A stretch of DNA of 64,000 nt from Physella acuta (GCF_028476545.1 NW_026732322.1:372001-436000), one strand, 5' to 3'. Numbered from the stretch's first letter, positions 10,305 through 22,289 are shown. The notes: a model not told the origin generated them from the sequence alone. Made by a program: numbers and translations.

Positions 10305-11800
10305 CAATCAATAATTACATTCTCCATAGCATATGTTTTGTTGTTGAGCAATTTGTTTTGCATTATTATTTTGTTGATTTAAAAGTACATTTGTTTCTTT
10401 AATAGAAACGATTTAATTTTAACTACAAATTAACTAGTTGTCAGTTTATTTAACAATAACTTGTAAAGTTTTTTAAAGCTAGATTTTTCTTCCTTAACTG
10501 TAAACCATTTATGAACATGCTAAACGTAAACAGTAAACAGTACTTGATTTTTTAAAAGTCAAAATGTTCAATTCCAGCTAAGAAAATATAATTTTCATTT
10601 TTACAGAAGACTCTCTATTTTATGTTTATTGCATTTACATTTTCAGATAGGTTTTTATTTTTATTCATTTGTAAACATGTTTTTTTAAAATATACACGAA
10701 TGGATGAAAGAGAAAATAAAATATCAATAAACTTTTTACTCGATCCTAACTTTCTGCTCTGGTAATAGTTCAATCAAATTATTAAAACAAAGTAACCAGT
10801 TCTGTAACAAAGGTTTAACTTTAAAAATTAAACCTAAAAAAAGATTCGTTTTAATATCTTACTTATGGCCATTAATTATCCAATGAGGGTTCTAAAACGG
10901 ATGTTTGAAATTTTAATTAATACTGCTGATGCTAATAAGTCGAAATAGTTTCTGAAACAAGTGTGATTAATTTTTTTAATCCTGCTAATACCAGTAACTA
11001 TAACTTTTTTCCATAAAAATGGATTTTGTGTGTAATTGTTTGCTACGAATACTCATAACAAAAATGTTTCTGTAACAATGGCTTTTCTTTCTGTTAATCG
11101 TGCTAAACTAATACATAAACAGTTTTTCCATGCCGATCGTTTCTTTTAAATTAAGGCTGCTAATGCTAATAACTATAAAATATTAACCTCTGTTTTCATT
11201 TAATATAATGCTGCCAATTTTCATAACGAGAAATGGTTTCCAAATTACGAATTTAACATTTTAATTTAATGCTGCTAATAAATATAACACGCTTCTCTAA
11301 CAAAGTTTTTTTTTTTAAATTTAAATTAATGCTGCTTATGCTAATAGCTATACCATGTTTCGAGATTTCGATTTAAACCCTAACTGAGTAAAGGTAATAG
11401 CTAAAAATGTTTCTGTAACAATACCTTTTATTTATCTTTATGTTTCTAGTACTAATAACGATACCGTGTTTCTACATTACGATTTAAACCTTGTTCTGCC
11501 AATAACTAGAAGTAATTACGGTTTTTATTTAAGTTAATGCGGCTAGACTGGTAACTATTTTTTGTGGCTATTACTTATAATATACAAGTTTCCATAATAA
11601 TGGTTCGAAGTTTAACTTAATTCTTCTTATGTTAATAGCAAATAATATAAAACAAGTGTCTCTATGTGTTTTCGCAGCGAACAGAAATCTAAAAGCCTGC
11701 CTGGACATGTTTGGAGCGTGTAAGCACACCTCATTAGCATAAATCAAGGAATGCACAAGCAGGTCTTCAATAATTTATTGCCACGGGAAAAAAACGACGG
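10305..11800. repeat. AT-rich region with a degenerate tandem repeat
   Basis: From about 10900 to 11650 the motif TTAATGCTGCTAATG with CTAATAACTATA recurs roughly every 80-90 bp with many changes, an old decayed satellite. 10305-10900 shows nothing recognisable. Confidence 0.55.
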
Positions 11801-12080
11801 GCGACACATAAAGGGTGGGGGCAGGGGGGGGAGGGGGGGGGGGTTACCCAGCAGAGTTGCATGTAAAAAAAACAACTAGACAACAATTCACCTTTTTTTT
11901 AAATAAAAGTTTTAGAATTGGAGTCAGGAGGGGGCAGGAGGGGAGGGGCGAATAAAGTTATGTAGGAGTTTGGTGGGAAGGAGGTATGTCTTTTTGAGGG
12001 CTGACAGGCTGAAGTGTGACGTTGTTCATTGTGTGTGTGTGGGGGGGGGGGGGGGGGGGGGGGAGGGGGAGGGCGAGGTC
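11801..12080. repeat. G-rich tracts
   Basis: Several runs of G (up to about 20) separated by short spacers, plus a GTGTGTGTG tract near 12030. The strand could form G-quadruplexes. Confidence 0.7.
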
Positions 12081-12169
12081 TAGCTAGAAGTTAAAAATAG
12101 TTTTAAAACGTGACTATAAATTGCTACCTCTTTTTTTCTCGTTATGGGCGCACTCTCGCCCAGACGAAG

Positions 12170-12282
12170 GGAAAGAATAACCAATAACAAACTACAAGAC
12201 AGCAGTTGTTTGATTTTGGAGTTGTCTCTCCTAGAAGAGTGGCTGTCTCCAGCTAACGAGCCTTATCTGCCCGAGTGTTAAA
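12170..12282 (-). mobile_element. Family 1 (dimeric) tRNA-SINE, partial
   Basis: CAAACTACAAGACAGCAG, GTTTGATTTTGGAGTTG and TCTGCCCGAGTG match the middle of the fuller copies at 15619 and 38535. Confidence 0.75.
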
Positions 12283-13429
12283 AGTAAAACTCGAGAACAC
12301 ATGTTTGTTATATCTTTCACTGTTGACATTGTAAAATATAAAATACTTTTGATGTAGTTTCGCAAAGAGTTGTCAACAACCCTAACCTAGAAACTAATCC
12401 TCTAAGTTGTGATACATTTTATAATGTATAGAAATTTAAAAAAAAAATTAATATCCCTACCTATAATTGTTCCCTAAATATATTAAAATGATTCTTAGTT
12501 TTCAAATTCTATCACAATGATATTGTATTCGTTTCGGCCGTAGTTAAATTTAGGTGCCAGATTGTTAATAACTTTTAGAAAAAAGTATTTGTATTGTAGA
12601 ACATTTGCTTAATAAAACTTGTAACATATTTTGGGGAGCAATTTTTTATATATATTTTTAAACGTATCATTATACCTAGACCTCATTGTAAATGCTGTTT
12701 TTGTAGCTGTGTTTTTATCACTACTTATTCTTGAGCAATAATTTTTTGTTTGGCAATATATTATAAACATTTCATTGTCTAAATGATACAGCTGTCTTAA
12801 AGCTAACATAAGTATTAACAAATACTATAAAGGTTAAATTAATTAATATTTTTTATTTTTTTTATTTTAACCATTGTAATTACAGTTCGGTAGTTGAAAA
12901 AAAAAATTCCCAAAATGTCGATTTTTTAAAAAGTGCCTTGTGTTATTCGTGTGTGGCATCGTTTATATATGTCATTGAATGTTTTTTTTTAAGTTATTGT
13001 TGCAGGTTAGATAGACATTCTATGAAAGATAACTCTTCCTAAAGACTTAAAAACTTACAATGTGCGATACAACAACAAAATAAAAGTAAACTCTTGAGAT
13101 TATTGTAGGTTTCTAATTTTTTTTAAATTTAGATTTTTAATCCATCTTATCTGTTTGCCCCCTCCCCCCCCACCCTTTGCTCTATTAGTAGTGAGGCTAT
13201 GTAGCACAACAAGTGTTATTTGAATAGTTATTTATTTAATTTTAAAGTACTCTTTTCAACAACGTAGTAAATAACTAAACTGCATGACCTAAAATATATC
13301 TTTTTTAAAACGATACGCTTTTTAGTATGTAACATTTTTAAACATGTTAATATGTCGCACATGGATAACCCTTCATCAATCTATTGATGAATTCAAGCTG
13401 ACTATATTTTATTGATTAAATAATCGCTA
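12283..13429. other. AT-rich, no feature seen
   Basis: No open frame with recognisable motifs, no array and no element ends were found. Confidence 0.5.
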
Positions 13430-14887
13430 ACATCTCTATTAAAATATCTTACAGACGGTAATTCAAGCGCGCTATTTCAAATATATTGTTTTCTTTAAAT
13501 TTTGCGATACTTTATAACTAAAGACTTTTTTAATAAGTGAATAAACTATTCGTTTTATTAATTTAATACACAACATGTAAATAGAAAACATTTGTCATAG
13601 CAATCATTCAAATAGGCTCTAAAATAATACCATAAGAAAAAAAACCTCTTTGAGGACTGCTATAGATATAGACGTTTGAAAGGGAAAAATGTTTGCTTCG
13701 ATGTGACTCATTGTAATAACATAACTTTTCCGATTGCTTAAAATTTGCATCGTTTTAATTCTCGGTAATCCCAAATTTATTTCAGCTCTACTTAAAAACC
13801 CAAATCCCTCACACCCCCCCCCCCCCCTCAGCCCACCAAAGTGAAAGGGGGCAAAATTAGCGCTAGTAGCCAATTTTTAAAAACATTTTTAAAAAATATA
13901 TTTTTCTTAATATTAAAGATGCGTCGAGAAATGTAGATTTAAAACTGATTAAATCAATCTCTTTAAATATAGTATTCTAAAGCAATATGTAATATTATAA
14001 TTAATTGTATCTAGTAATTATTCGATAAGTCACTGGGTACCCAGAGTTAATCTTTAATAAAAACGTAGACAAAACGTATTTTGTTTAAAGCTATTTTCTT
14101 TGCAAATAGTATGTTGACGTTAAAAAATAAAATACAAAAATTTTAACTCAAATTATGTTTGTAACTTATACTAATTAATGCAATTACAAAGTATAAAACA
14201 ATGTGGGCCTATAGGTCTTAAAAGTGGAATGTGAACCTGAGACTACTTCAAAGATTTTAATATAAAAAAAAATATTGTTGACTGTATGTATTTTATTAGA
14301 CAGTTTACCAATACAGTTTTAATGCAAAGTGACTAAGAAGGCAATACATTAAAATACCGTAAACGACTGAAAAGTAAAATAACTCAAAAGAAAAATTACA
14401 CCACAGATTTGACACAACCATGACAACCAAAAAAAAACAAAACAAAAATCATACGAGCATAAATAACATGCACGACTGTAAAGTAAAATAACTCACAAGA
14501 AAAAGCCAAACAACTTATTCGTCAAAAAAAAAAAATTAAATACGACTATAAATAAAAAAAAAAAATTTCATGCACGACTATAAAGATAAATGGCTAACAG
14601 ACTAAATTTAACAACATATTCGACAAAAATAAAAACAATCGTCTTGTATGACTAGAAAGTAAAGTAACGTATACGACTACAAATTACAATACCTTCTGCG
14701 TCTAGAAAGTAAAGTAAAGTAACTTATTTACCAAACAGCACAATAACTCTAGAAAGTAAAGCAACTTAAATACCAGACAGTACAAAAACGTGTATGACTA
14801 GAAAGTAAGATAATTTATGAAATCAAGAAAAATAAGGTTAACGACTATAAAATAAAGAGGTACATACGTCTCAGCAAGTTTTACCGA
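13430..14887. other. AT-rich intron 1 of gene A with homology to the gene B upstream region
   Basis: The segment near 13440-13500 (a GGTAATTCAAGCGCGC-type block followed by TTTTCTTTAAATT) resembles 29290-29340 upstream of gene B, so the duplicated block is longer than the promoter. From 14400 to 14830 there is a degenerate tandem repeat built on GACTAGAAAGTAAAGTAAC, with related sequence at 29520-29690. No coding potential was seen. Confidence 0.5.
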
Positions 14888-15080
14888 GGAAACAAGTCTG
14901 TAACACCGTCCAAAAACCTCTACATGGTCTCCCAGCATTCCCTGCACTTTGACCTTGACACTCTGCATTCAACCAATCACCGAGCTGGGTTGTCGTCTGC
15001 TCTCCTTCTCATAAACATCACAGCTTGTGGAGATCGCCCCCCCCCCTTAGTCCTCACCTTTACACCTGATGACGTCAGGC
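14888..15080 (-). promoter_or_regulatory. Probable gene A promoter and 5' non-coding exon region
   Basis: This stretch is clearly related, in the same orientation, to 29724-29910 upstream of gene B. Shared blocks are CTGCATTCAACCAATCAC (an inverted CCAAT box at 14973-14977), a block around CATAAACAT-CACAGCTTGT, and an ACCTGATGACGTCAGG segment with a perfect CRE palindrome TGACGTCA at 15070-15077. On the minus strand the order is CRE, CCAAT, then a possible short exon ending at CTCG|GTAAAA (14887). It is about 9.2 kb from the coding exon, which fits a long first intron. The exon boundaries are inference. Confidence 0.5.
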
Positions 15081-15204
15081 TACCCCCATCGATCTCAAGT
15101 CAGGTGTTTTTGTGTGGGCGGTATATCGATGTAAACAAAATGGCGTACCTAGGAGAGGAGCATTGGGGTGTCACCCCTCTTGGTGACGTGACTGGGTGCG
15201 GCGG

Positions 15205-15618
15205 TACGCAATAACTTGAGCTCAGTGTGCTCTAGGCAACAACAACGATTACCATCAACATTTGTTGTCCAGAATTTGCTTGAATATCTTTCAACTTTTT
15301 TAAGGTTGCCCGTATTTACATTTCTATCTAGAACTCCAGTTGGAGGCAGGGTAATCACGTTACTTTAGCCAACGTTCAAGGCAACAAATTGCAACAAATT
15401 GCAATAAACCTTGTATTTGTTCATACCATTTTACAGAAGTTATCATAACTTCATTCCAGTTTTACAAAAAATATATTTTCAGCTAAAAACAAACTATCGG
15501 TGTTCAGTGTAGCGCAAACAAAAATATTTACTCGGTCTCACACCTGTTTATTTACAGCCATCAATAGTTATGAGGATTACTCCCTAACACATATCGATAT
15601 AATTGTATCACCCCTGGG
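15205..15618. other. Unassigned sequence upstream of the gene A promoter region
   Basis: Nothing recognisable was seen. A scrap of MITE-like sequence (GGTGTCACCCCTC, GGTGCGG) lies just left, at 15165-15205. Confidence 0.4.
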
Positions 15619-16014
15619 GTTGGCGTGGTCTGGTCGGTAAAGCTCATGGTTGCTAAACCGAAAAGTCTCAAGTTCGAACCCTCGGGCAGATGAGGCTCGT
15701 TAGCTGGGGACCGCCGCTCTTCTAGGAGAGACAACTCCAAAATCAAACTGCTGCCTTGTAGTTTGTTCTTGGTTGGACAAAGGCTATGGAAGCAAATTCA
15801 AAAAAGAAAAGCAGGCTGAAAAATCGGAGTAATAGCCTCAACGGCGAACAACCAGTTGACACGTAACCTTAATTGTGATGGAGGCGTGGTCGAGTCAAAC
15901 AAAAAGTTCATGGTTGATAAATTCGAAAAAAAAAAGTCTCGAGTTCAAATCCTGTGGCAGATAAGGCTCGATCCCTTCCAACACTAAAAATTAAGAACGA
16001 AGAAGAAAGAAGAA
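15619..16014 (+). mobile_element. Family 1 dimeric tRNA-SINE, near full length
   Basis: There are two tRNA-like heads. The first (15622-15700) has GGCGTGGTCTGGTCGG and AAGTTCGAACC; the second (15885-15965) has GGCGTGGTCGAGTC and GAGTTCAAATCC. A linker with GTTTGTTCTTGGTTGG lies between. It ends in a GAAGAAGAAAGAAGAA tail. Confidence 0.8.
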
Positions 16015-16079
16015 TTATCACCCCTACACCACTTGCAACAATAACGCGTTGGTTGTCACTCTCTGTCATTTGCGTAAAC

Positions 16080-16265
16080 CAACTAGCAACATCACCCGAC
16101 AGACACTAGACTGGAATTCCAAAGAAAAGAGGAAAGTAGGTAGATCAAAACAAACAGAAAAGGTTAAGTTGTCAGTGTATCAGAAGCAGTCGTAATGTTG
16201 TGGAAAAGTTTGGAAAAATCGACATAAACCGAGTACGTCGGAGATATGTTGCGTCCCTTTGCATG
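16080..16265 (+). mobile_element. LINE 3' coding end, fragment
   Basis: It aligns with 2431-2620 at the nucleotide level (CTAGCAACATCACC-GACAGAC, AAAACAAACAGAAAAG, ACCGAGTACG-GGAGA). The encoded tail resembles TRQTLDWNSKEKRKVGRSKQT, cut by later changes. Confidence 0.65.
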
Positions 16266-16760
16266 AGTGATGAAGATGATGTCATTGCAATAAAATACGC
16301 TGTGGTACTTCATCATAGGAAACACAATGTGAGGTTGTGATATCGTTGTTCCTATTGTATAACTACTAAAATGAGAAACAGTACAATCCTATACCGCTTT
16401 TATTTTAAGCCCAAAAATTGTTATATTTCTTAATTACAAGCTAGCCCGTCCTTGATCATTCACGAAGAACTAGTAACTGTACCATCACAAACATGTCAAC
16501 AAAACAACAACAACAACAACAACATTATTCCCTCTTATACTTGGCAGAACGCCAGCTTTTAACATTCACACTCTAAACTTACGTCATTCGACTTTTCACC
16601 TTTTTAAATCCAACGACCCCTTTAATGTTTAACCAGCACATAAACGTCCATCATTCGAATTTTATAGTCGGTTATTGATCACGGTGAAAGCTACCACACA
16701 TCTGCTATGTTCAATATTACAAGGGTTTTAATAGACACTGTCTTTCTTATAATAAATAAA
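16266..16760. other. Unassigned AT-rich sequence
   Basis: Only a short (CAA)n tract at 16500-16523 is visible. Confidence 0.5.
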
Positions 16761-17480
16761 GGCTAGATATCACTACAGGTTACATAAGGCTAGATGTCAC
16801 TACAGGCTACATAAGGCTAGATGTCACTACAGGCTACATAAGGCTAGATGTCACTACAGGCTACATAAGGCTAGATGTCACTACAGGCTACATAAGGCTA
16901 GATGTCACTACAGGCTACATAAGGCTAGATGTCATTACATGTTACATTAAGCTAGATGTCACTCCCTGTTACATTAGGCTAGTGGTCATTCATGGTTACA
17001 CAAGGCTAGATGTCACTACAGGCTACATAAGGCTAGATCTCACTACAGGCTACATAAGGCTAGATGTCACTACAGGCTACATAAGGCTAGATGTCACTAC
17101 AGGCTACATAAGGCTAGATGTCACTACAGGCTACATAAGGCTAGATGTCACTACAGGCTACATAAGGCTAGATGTCACTACAGGATACATAAGGCTAGAT
17201 GTCACTATATGCTATATAAGGCTAGATGTCACTACAGGCTATAAAAGGCTAGATGTCATTCATGGTTACAAAAGGTTAGATGTCATTACAGGCTACATAA
17301 GGCTAGATGTCACTACAGGCTACATAAGGCTAGATGTCACTACAGGCTACATAAGGCTAGATGTCACTACAGGCTACATAAGGCTAGATGTCACTACAGG
17401 CTACATAAGGCTAGATGTCACTACAGGCTACATAAGGCTAGATGTCACTAAAGGCTTCATAAGGCTAGATGTCACTACAT
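16761..17480. repeat. 27-bp minisatellite
   Basis: About 26 copies of GATGTCACTACAGGCTACA then TAAGGCTA, with a more variable middle (16930-17000 and 17200-17280). The long open frame in it (TGYIRLDVT repeats) results from the unit length being divisible by three. Confidence 0.96.
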
Positions 17481-17654
17481 GCTACTCCCAGCCTCAATTT
17501 TGCTTGATGTCCACCTTAAAACATAATAAAACATAAGGTAGCTAAGACCCACCTTACGGTTGAATTATATCGCATTGCTGTTATAGCATGATACTGTATA
17601 GAATAACCATTTTACTAGACTAAGAGCTTTATACTATTTAAATTATTTTTAGTA

Positions 17655-17955
17655 TTCTTCTTCTTCTTCGTTCTTAATTGTTTAGTGTTGGAAGATATAG
17701 AGGCTTATCTGCCAGAGGGTTTGGACTCAAGACTTTTTTGAAATGATCAACCATGAGCTTTTTGCCGACTCGACCACGCCTCCAACACAAATTAAGGATA
17801 CGTGTCAACTTGATATGCGCCATTGAGGCTGTTGACTCCGATTTCAGCCTGCTTTTCTTTTTGTCCAACCAACAAGAGTGGCTGGCCCGAGTGTTCGAAC
17901 TCGAGACTTTTCAGTTTAGCAACCATGAGCTTTACCGATTCGACCACGCCGACTC
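17655..17955 (-). mobile_element. Family 1 dimeric tRNA-SINE, near full length
   Basis: Both heads are visible on the minus strand: GGCGTGGTCGAATCGG with GAGTTCGAAC, and GGCGTGGTCGAGTCGG with GAGTCCAAACC. The 3' tail appears on the plus strand as TTCTTCTTCTTCG. Confidence 0.8.
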
Positions 17956-18484
17956 CTATATTTAATCTTAATTTGAGTCAACTCTTGAAAGGGAATTCTA
18001 TTTAATAATTAATCGTCTGACAAATCACAATATTAATGAGTCGAGGATGGAACAAGTTCTGATTATTATTACTTTATTTATGTAACATACACAAGACAAC
18101 CAACGTATGTTTAGTGGAAAATAAAAACTAACGCAGAATCGACAACATTTAGAACAATAAATTTACTGAAACATTTTATCTTGTTTAATTTGCAATATCA
18201 GCTAACTGTACTTATGTCCAAAAGTATTCCAGTTAAAAAAAAAAATTCTGCGTAAAGCATATTGAAATTCAAAGACTAAAATCAATTTACAACACCACAT
18301 AACTATAAATACTCCAAACTTAAACACGCATGTATATTGCTGTCTGTAGGAAACATGTAAATGTCAAGCTAGATGTCTAAAATATGTCTAGTGTGTATGT
18401 TATAGTTGTATGACCTAGGTAATGCGGACAGGTGTTAAGTCTAGAGTCTATGAGTAGATCTATGAATGTCGTCTATGTTCTGTA
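17956..18484. other. Unassigned AT-rich sequence
   Basis: No feature seen. 18340-18480 has scattered TATGTCTA-like repeats. Confidence 0.45.
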
Positions 18485-18492
18485 CAGTATCG

Positions 18493-18778
18493 CAGAGGCG
18501 TAGCGACCCTTCCCGGCGCCCGGGGACATACTTTCAATTTGGCGCCCCCTTGGGAGCAAATTTTCGATTTGCACCCCCCCTCTAACTTTTCATTTGCTCC
18601 CCCCCCCCCCCTCAAACTTTCGATTTGCACCCCCCCCCCCCCCTCGAACTTTTCATTTGCACCCCTCCCCTCAAACTTTCAATTTGGCGCCCCCCCCTAT
18701 GGTCGGCGCCCGGGGACATATTTCCCCCCCCCCCCCCCGCCCCCCCCCCCCCCCCCCCCCCTCCTCGCTACGCTACTG
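18493..18778. mobile_element. Family 1 MITE with perfect 8-bp target duplication
   Basis: CAGAGGCGTAGCGACC and CTCGCTACGCTACTG are flanked by CAGTATCG (18485-18492 and 18779-18786). Very long C tracts lie inside, with AATTTGGCGCCCCC modules. Confidence 0.92.
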
Positions 18779-18981
18779 CAGTATCGATGTGTACTGTTTG
18801 AGTTTTATTGTATACGTGGAAAACCGCGATGCATATTTTAACATCATATCTATGTCTAATGTCTAGCATAGGGTCTATGTTTTTTTTTAAAGTACAACGT
18901 CCTAATGGGTGGACTTAAGCCGTGACTGTGTATGTCTAGTCTCTATTATAAGGTCAATGTATAATCAAAGCGTAGGACATG

Positions 18982-19164
18982 CAGTGGCGTAGCCAGAATC
19001 GTCTCAAGGGGGGGGGGGGTCCAATTTTTACCCGGGGACAAACTTTCGATTTGCATCCCCCCCCCCCCCCTCAAACTTTCGATTGGCACCCCCCTCATAC
19101 TTTTTAAATATATACCGAGGGGTCTATGGGGGGTTTTAACTCCCCTAACCCCCCCTGCCTACTG
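18982..19164. mobile_element. Short family 1 MITE variant with perfect target duplication
   Basis: CAGTGGCGTAGCCAGAATCG at the left, CCCCTGCCTACTG at the right, and AGGACATG on both sides (18974-18981, 19165-19172). Confidence 0.9.
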
Positions 19165-19528
19165 AGGACATGTATGTAGGAAGTAGGTCTACGTGTATTC
19201 AAACAGTTGAAGATCAGTTTAGAGCTAAGTATTATGAATAGGTTTAGATTATAAGTAGATTATAAGTACAGTTGTAGGATGATTAGTGGTATAGGTTTAA
19301 GTTCAATTCTCAGCATAGACATTTGTGAAGGTTGAAACTGATGTATGTTTGCTAATATGTTGGGTTTAGTTGTAAGTTGAGTTAAATATTAGAGTTATGT
19401 TTTGATCAGGTTTTGGTGTTTAAACTTTTAGATATAAGTGTTAGGTGTTGCTATGTTTTTGCTGTGCTGGAATGTAATAACACTTAAAGCAGCGATATAG
19501 ATGTCAGCACACGTATTTATATCTACAT

Positions 19529-19789
19529 CAGGGGCGTAGCGAGGGGGGGGGGGCGGGGGTGCGAACCGCACCGGGTGACACCATTTAGGGGGGTGACACC
19601 ATGGCATAAAATAGCAAAATATATAGAGAAAAACATGAGGGGGGGGGGAGGTGCAAATCGAAAGGTTGAGGGGGGGGGGGGTGCAAATCGAAAACTTGAA
19701 AGTTTGTCCCCGGGAAGGGTCGTTACGCCTCTGGGGTGTGACACCATTAAGTGCCGCACAGGGTAACACCCGACCTCGCTACGCCACTG
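19529..19789. mobile_element. Family 1 MITE with perfect target duplication
   Basis: CAGGGGCGTAGCGAGG and CCTCGCTACGCCACTG, flanked by ATCTACAT (19521-19528, 19790-19797). Confidence 0.93.
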
Positions 19790-19795
19790 ATCTAC

Positions 19796-20035
19796 ATTGT
19801 TAATGTGTTCAATATACACAAAAAAATGAATGTTTTGAATTTAATATTTAAAAAATAAATAAAATGTTTGATTCATATTAATATCAACATTGTTAACGTG
19901 TTCAATTTGTACAAAAAATGAATAAGTTTCATTTAAAATAAATAAATAAATAAAATGTTTGATTCATATTAAGATCAATATTGTAAATGTGTTTAATTTA
20001 CAACACAAAATAAATACTTTGGGTTTAAAAAAAAA
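19796..20035. repeat. About 92-bp tandem repeat, 2.6 copies
   Basis: ATTGTTAAYGTGTTCAAT starts near 19796 and 19889 and, as a variant, 19980. Each is followed by AATAAAATGTTTGATTCATA. Confidence 0.85.
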
Positions 20036-21035
20036 CAAATATATGCTTTCTAAAAGCTTCTTTGTATTTTGTCTGTAACTAGTTTAGCTATAGTTGTGTT
20101 GACCAACACACACGCTGGGGTAAAAATAGTCAGAAAAATAAGAAACATTGGTTACGAGCCGACCCGCGGCGTATCATACGCCGCTATTTAGTTGTTTTAT
20201 TTTCTACTTTTCAGTAATTCATAATTTGTGAATTTGTACCAACGCTGCCACTGAAAATATTTGCTTTAAATCACTATCAGTAGCTCGTTAAGGACAATAA
20301 CCCCCCCCCCACTCCTTTCCCCAACCCCTACCCCCCACCCTCCACCCCCGTAAAAGTAAACTCCTCTTAGTTACCTTTCCTAAGTTTAAAACTAAATTAT
20401 CTGCCCCTAATAGTCGTCACTAAACCCGGTGTAAACATTAGCGTGAACCACAGCTCACCAGACCATGTAGGGGTGGGGGTGGTAGGCAGCTTGTTTTCTA
20501 TTGTCTCCAAGAAGAGAATTATATATATAGATATTAAATGTCAATCAAAAATGAATTTTTTTTAAAAATGAAAATTCTTTAAATGCAAATAAATTAGGAA
20601 TGTTTGTAATTGTAATAATAGATATGTAACATTGTTATCAAAATCTTAAAACAATTCTGCAAATGGTTTCATATCATTTATAACCTACTAGTAATTTTGA
20701 AGCAAGCACAAAGTTACAGAAATATTAAGTCAGAAGTAACAACTATTGTAAAACAATCTTTTTTAACATAACATTGTTTTTTATGTGGGTGGAATTTCTA
20801 AAAGAAAGTACCAAAAGAAAAACTACATTAAAAATTTATAAAACTCTAAATGACACAATTTAGTGGGTTTTAAGAATCATTTATACTCAAGGTGTAGATT
20901 ACATATATCCACATTTAACTATCAATGTATCTATAAAGCTGTTTAATGAGTACCTACTTATTGAATTTCAGATAGTAATTAAACTAAACAAGTTATATAG
21001 AGCACTGTCAGACTAAAATGGCAATGTATACGACC
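20036..21035. other. Unassigned AT-rich sequence
   Basis: Nothing but C tracts at 20298-20350 was seen. Confidence 0.5.
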
Positions 21036-21039
21036 ACGG

Positions 21040-21500
21040 CAATCTAAAGTAGTCTGTCATATGCCATTGTTACACGAATGATAGACAATCCTGCAATCTA
21101 AAACAGTATGTCATATGTCATGTAGACGATTGTTACACGAATAATAAACAATCCGGCAATCTAAAACAGTAAGTCATATGCCATGTAGACGATTGTTACA
21201 CGAATGATAGACAACCCTGCAATCTAAAACAGTAAGTCATATGTCATGTAGACGATTGTTACACGAATGATAGACAACCCTGCAATCTAAAACAGTATGT
21301 CATATGTCATGTAGACCATTGTTACACGAATGATAGACAACCAGGCAATCTAAAACAGTAAGTCATATGTCATGTAGACGATTGTTACACGAATGATAGA
21401 CAACCCTGCAATCTAAAAAAGTAAGTCATATGTCATGTAGACCATTGTTACACGAATGATAGACAACCCTACAATTTAAAACAGTAAGTCAAACGCCATG
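21040..21500. repeat. 63-bp tandem repeat, about seven copies
   Basis: TAGACGATTGTTACACGAAT recurs every 63 bp, followed by GATAGACAACCCTGCAATCT and AAGTCATATGTCATG. Confidence 0.95.
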
Positions 21501-21665
21501 TAGGAAATAATTGCCCACCATAGTGTGAGGTGAATGGTTGAAGAAGTCAGATGAAACATCTCACTTCTTCTTGTTTTACGTTCGATTTTGTAACGTGACT
21601 TTGTCTTCAGACTATACACTTCTTTCTGAAATAAAAAACAGCATCAAACAACTAAAACAACAAGG

Positions 21666-21870
21666 TGATGTGTGACTAAATGGTCGAAAGAATGCTAACC
21701 TAAAAGTCTCGAGTTCGGATACAAGTTATAGTCAGAAGGATGTCCATGAGTTCTTCCAAATATTGTGGGTACATGACACACGATAATGACAATTAAAATA
21801 GTCTAGGGTTATATATACTTTAAATAGCTAGCTCATAGAAACATATATACTCTACTTCATCTGCACAAGT
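21666..21870 (+). mobile_element. Family 2 tRNA-SINE, partial
   Basis: AAGTCTCGAGTTCGGAT (B box), GTCCATGAGTTCTTCC and the 3' segment CTCTACTTCATCTGC match other copies. Confidence 0.65.
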
Positions 21871-21900
21871 GACCGAAACGCTCAAAAGATTATCTTTACC

Positions 21901-21904
<4 letters not shown>

Positions 21905-21972
<68 letters not shown>

Positions 21973-22110
21973 ATATGTGGGTTTGTGGGTGTTTTTGTCT
22001 TTCATCCGATCGCCATGAAACTTTGCGGGGTTAATTTGGATACTATAGGGAGGATTTCTGTGAAAAAAATTCAATTTCGGCCCCCAAAGGCTCACAACAG
22101 AAATAAAAAA
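21905..22110. repeat. (TA)n tract joined to a dispersed repeat
   Basis: The (TA)n tract to 21968 is followed by GTTTTTGTCTTTCATCCGAT and CGCCATGAAACTTTGCGGGG. A relative lies at 41565-41660 (CATTCACCCAATCGCCATGA). The family is not identified. Confidence 0.7.
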
Positions 22111-22289
22111 AAGAATATTATTGAATTTTGAATATTCAGAGGAATTAACCATGTTTAGCGTATTTTGAGGAAAAAAAGTATTAGTGACTTGGTTGTTTCC
22201 CTTTGTCCTACGGGCCTACCGTTTAAATATTGTATTTCGTTAGCAGAGTTTTTTTTTTTAAAATAACGATTGCTAATCAATCTATGCTT

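Noticed and set aside
16761-17480. CRISPR array
   Set aside because: Direct tandem repeats without spacers in a eukaryotic context.
16982-17536. 184-codon plus-strand ORF of TGYIRLDVT repeats
   Set aside because: It lies wholly in the 27-bp satellite; openness follows from a unit divisible by three without stops.
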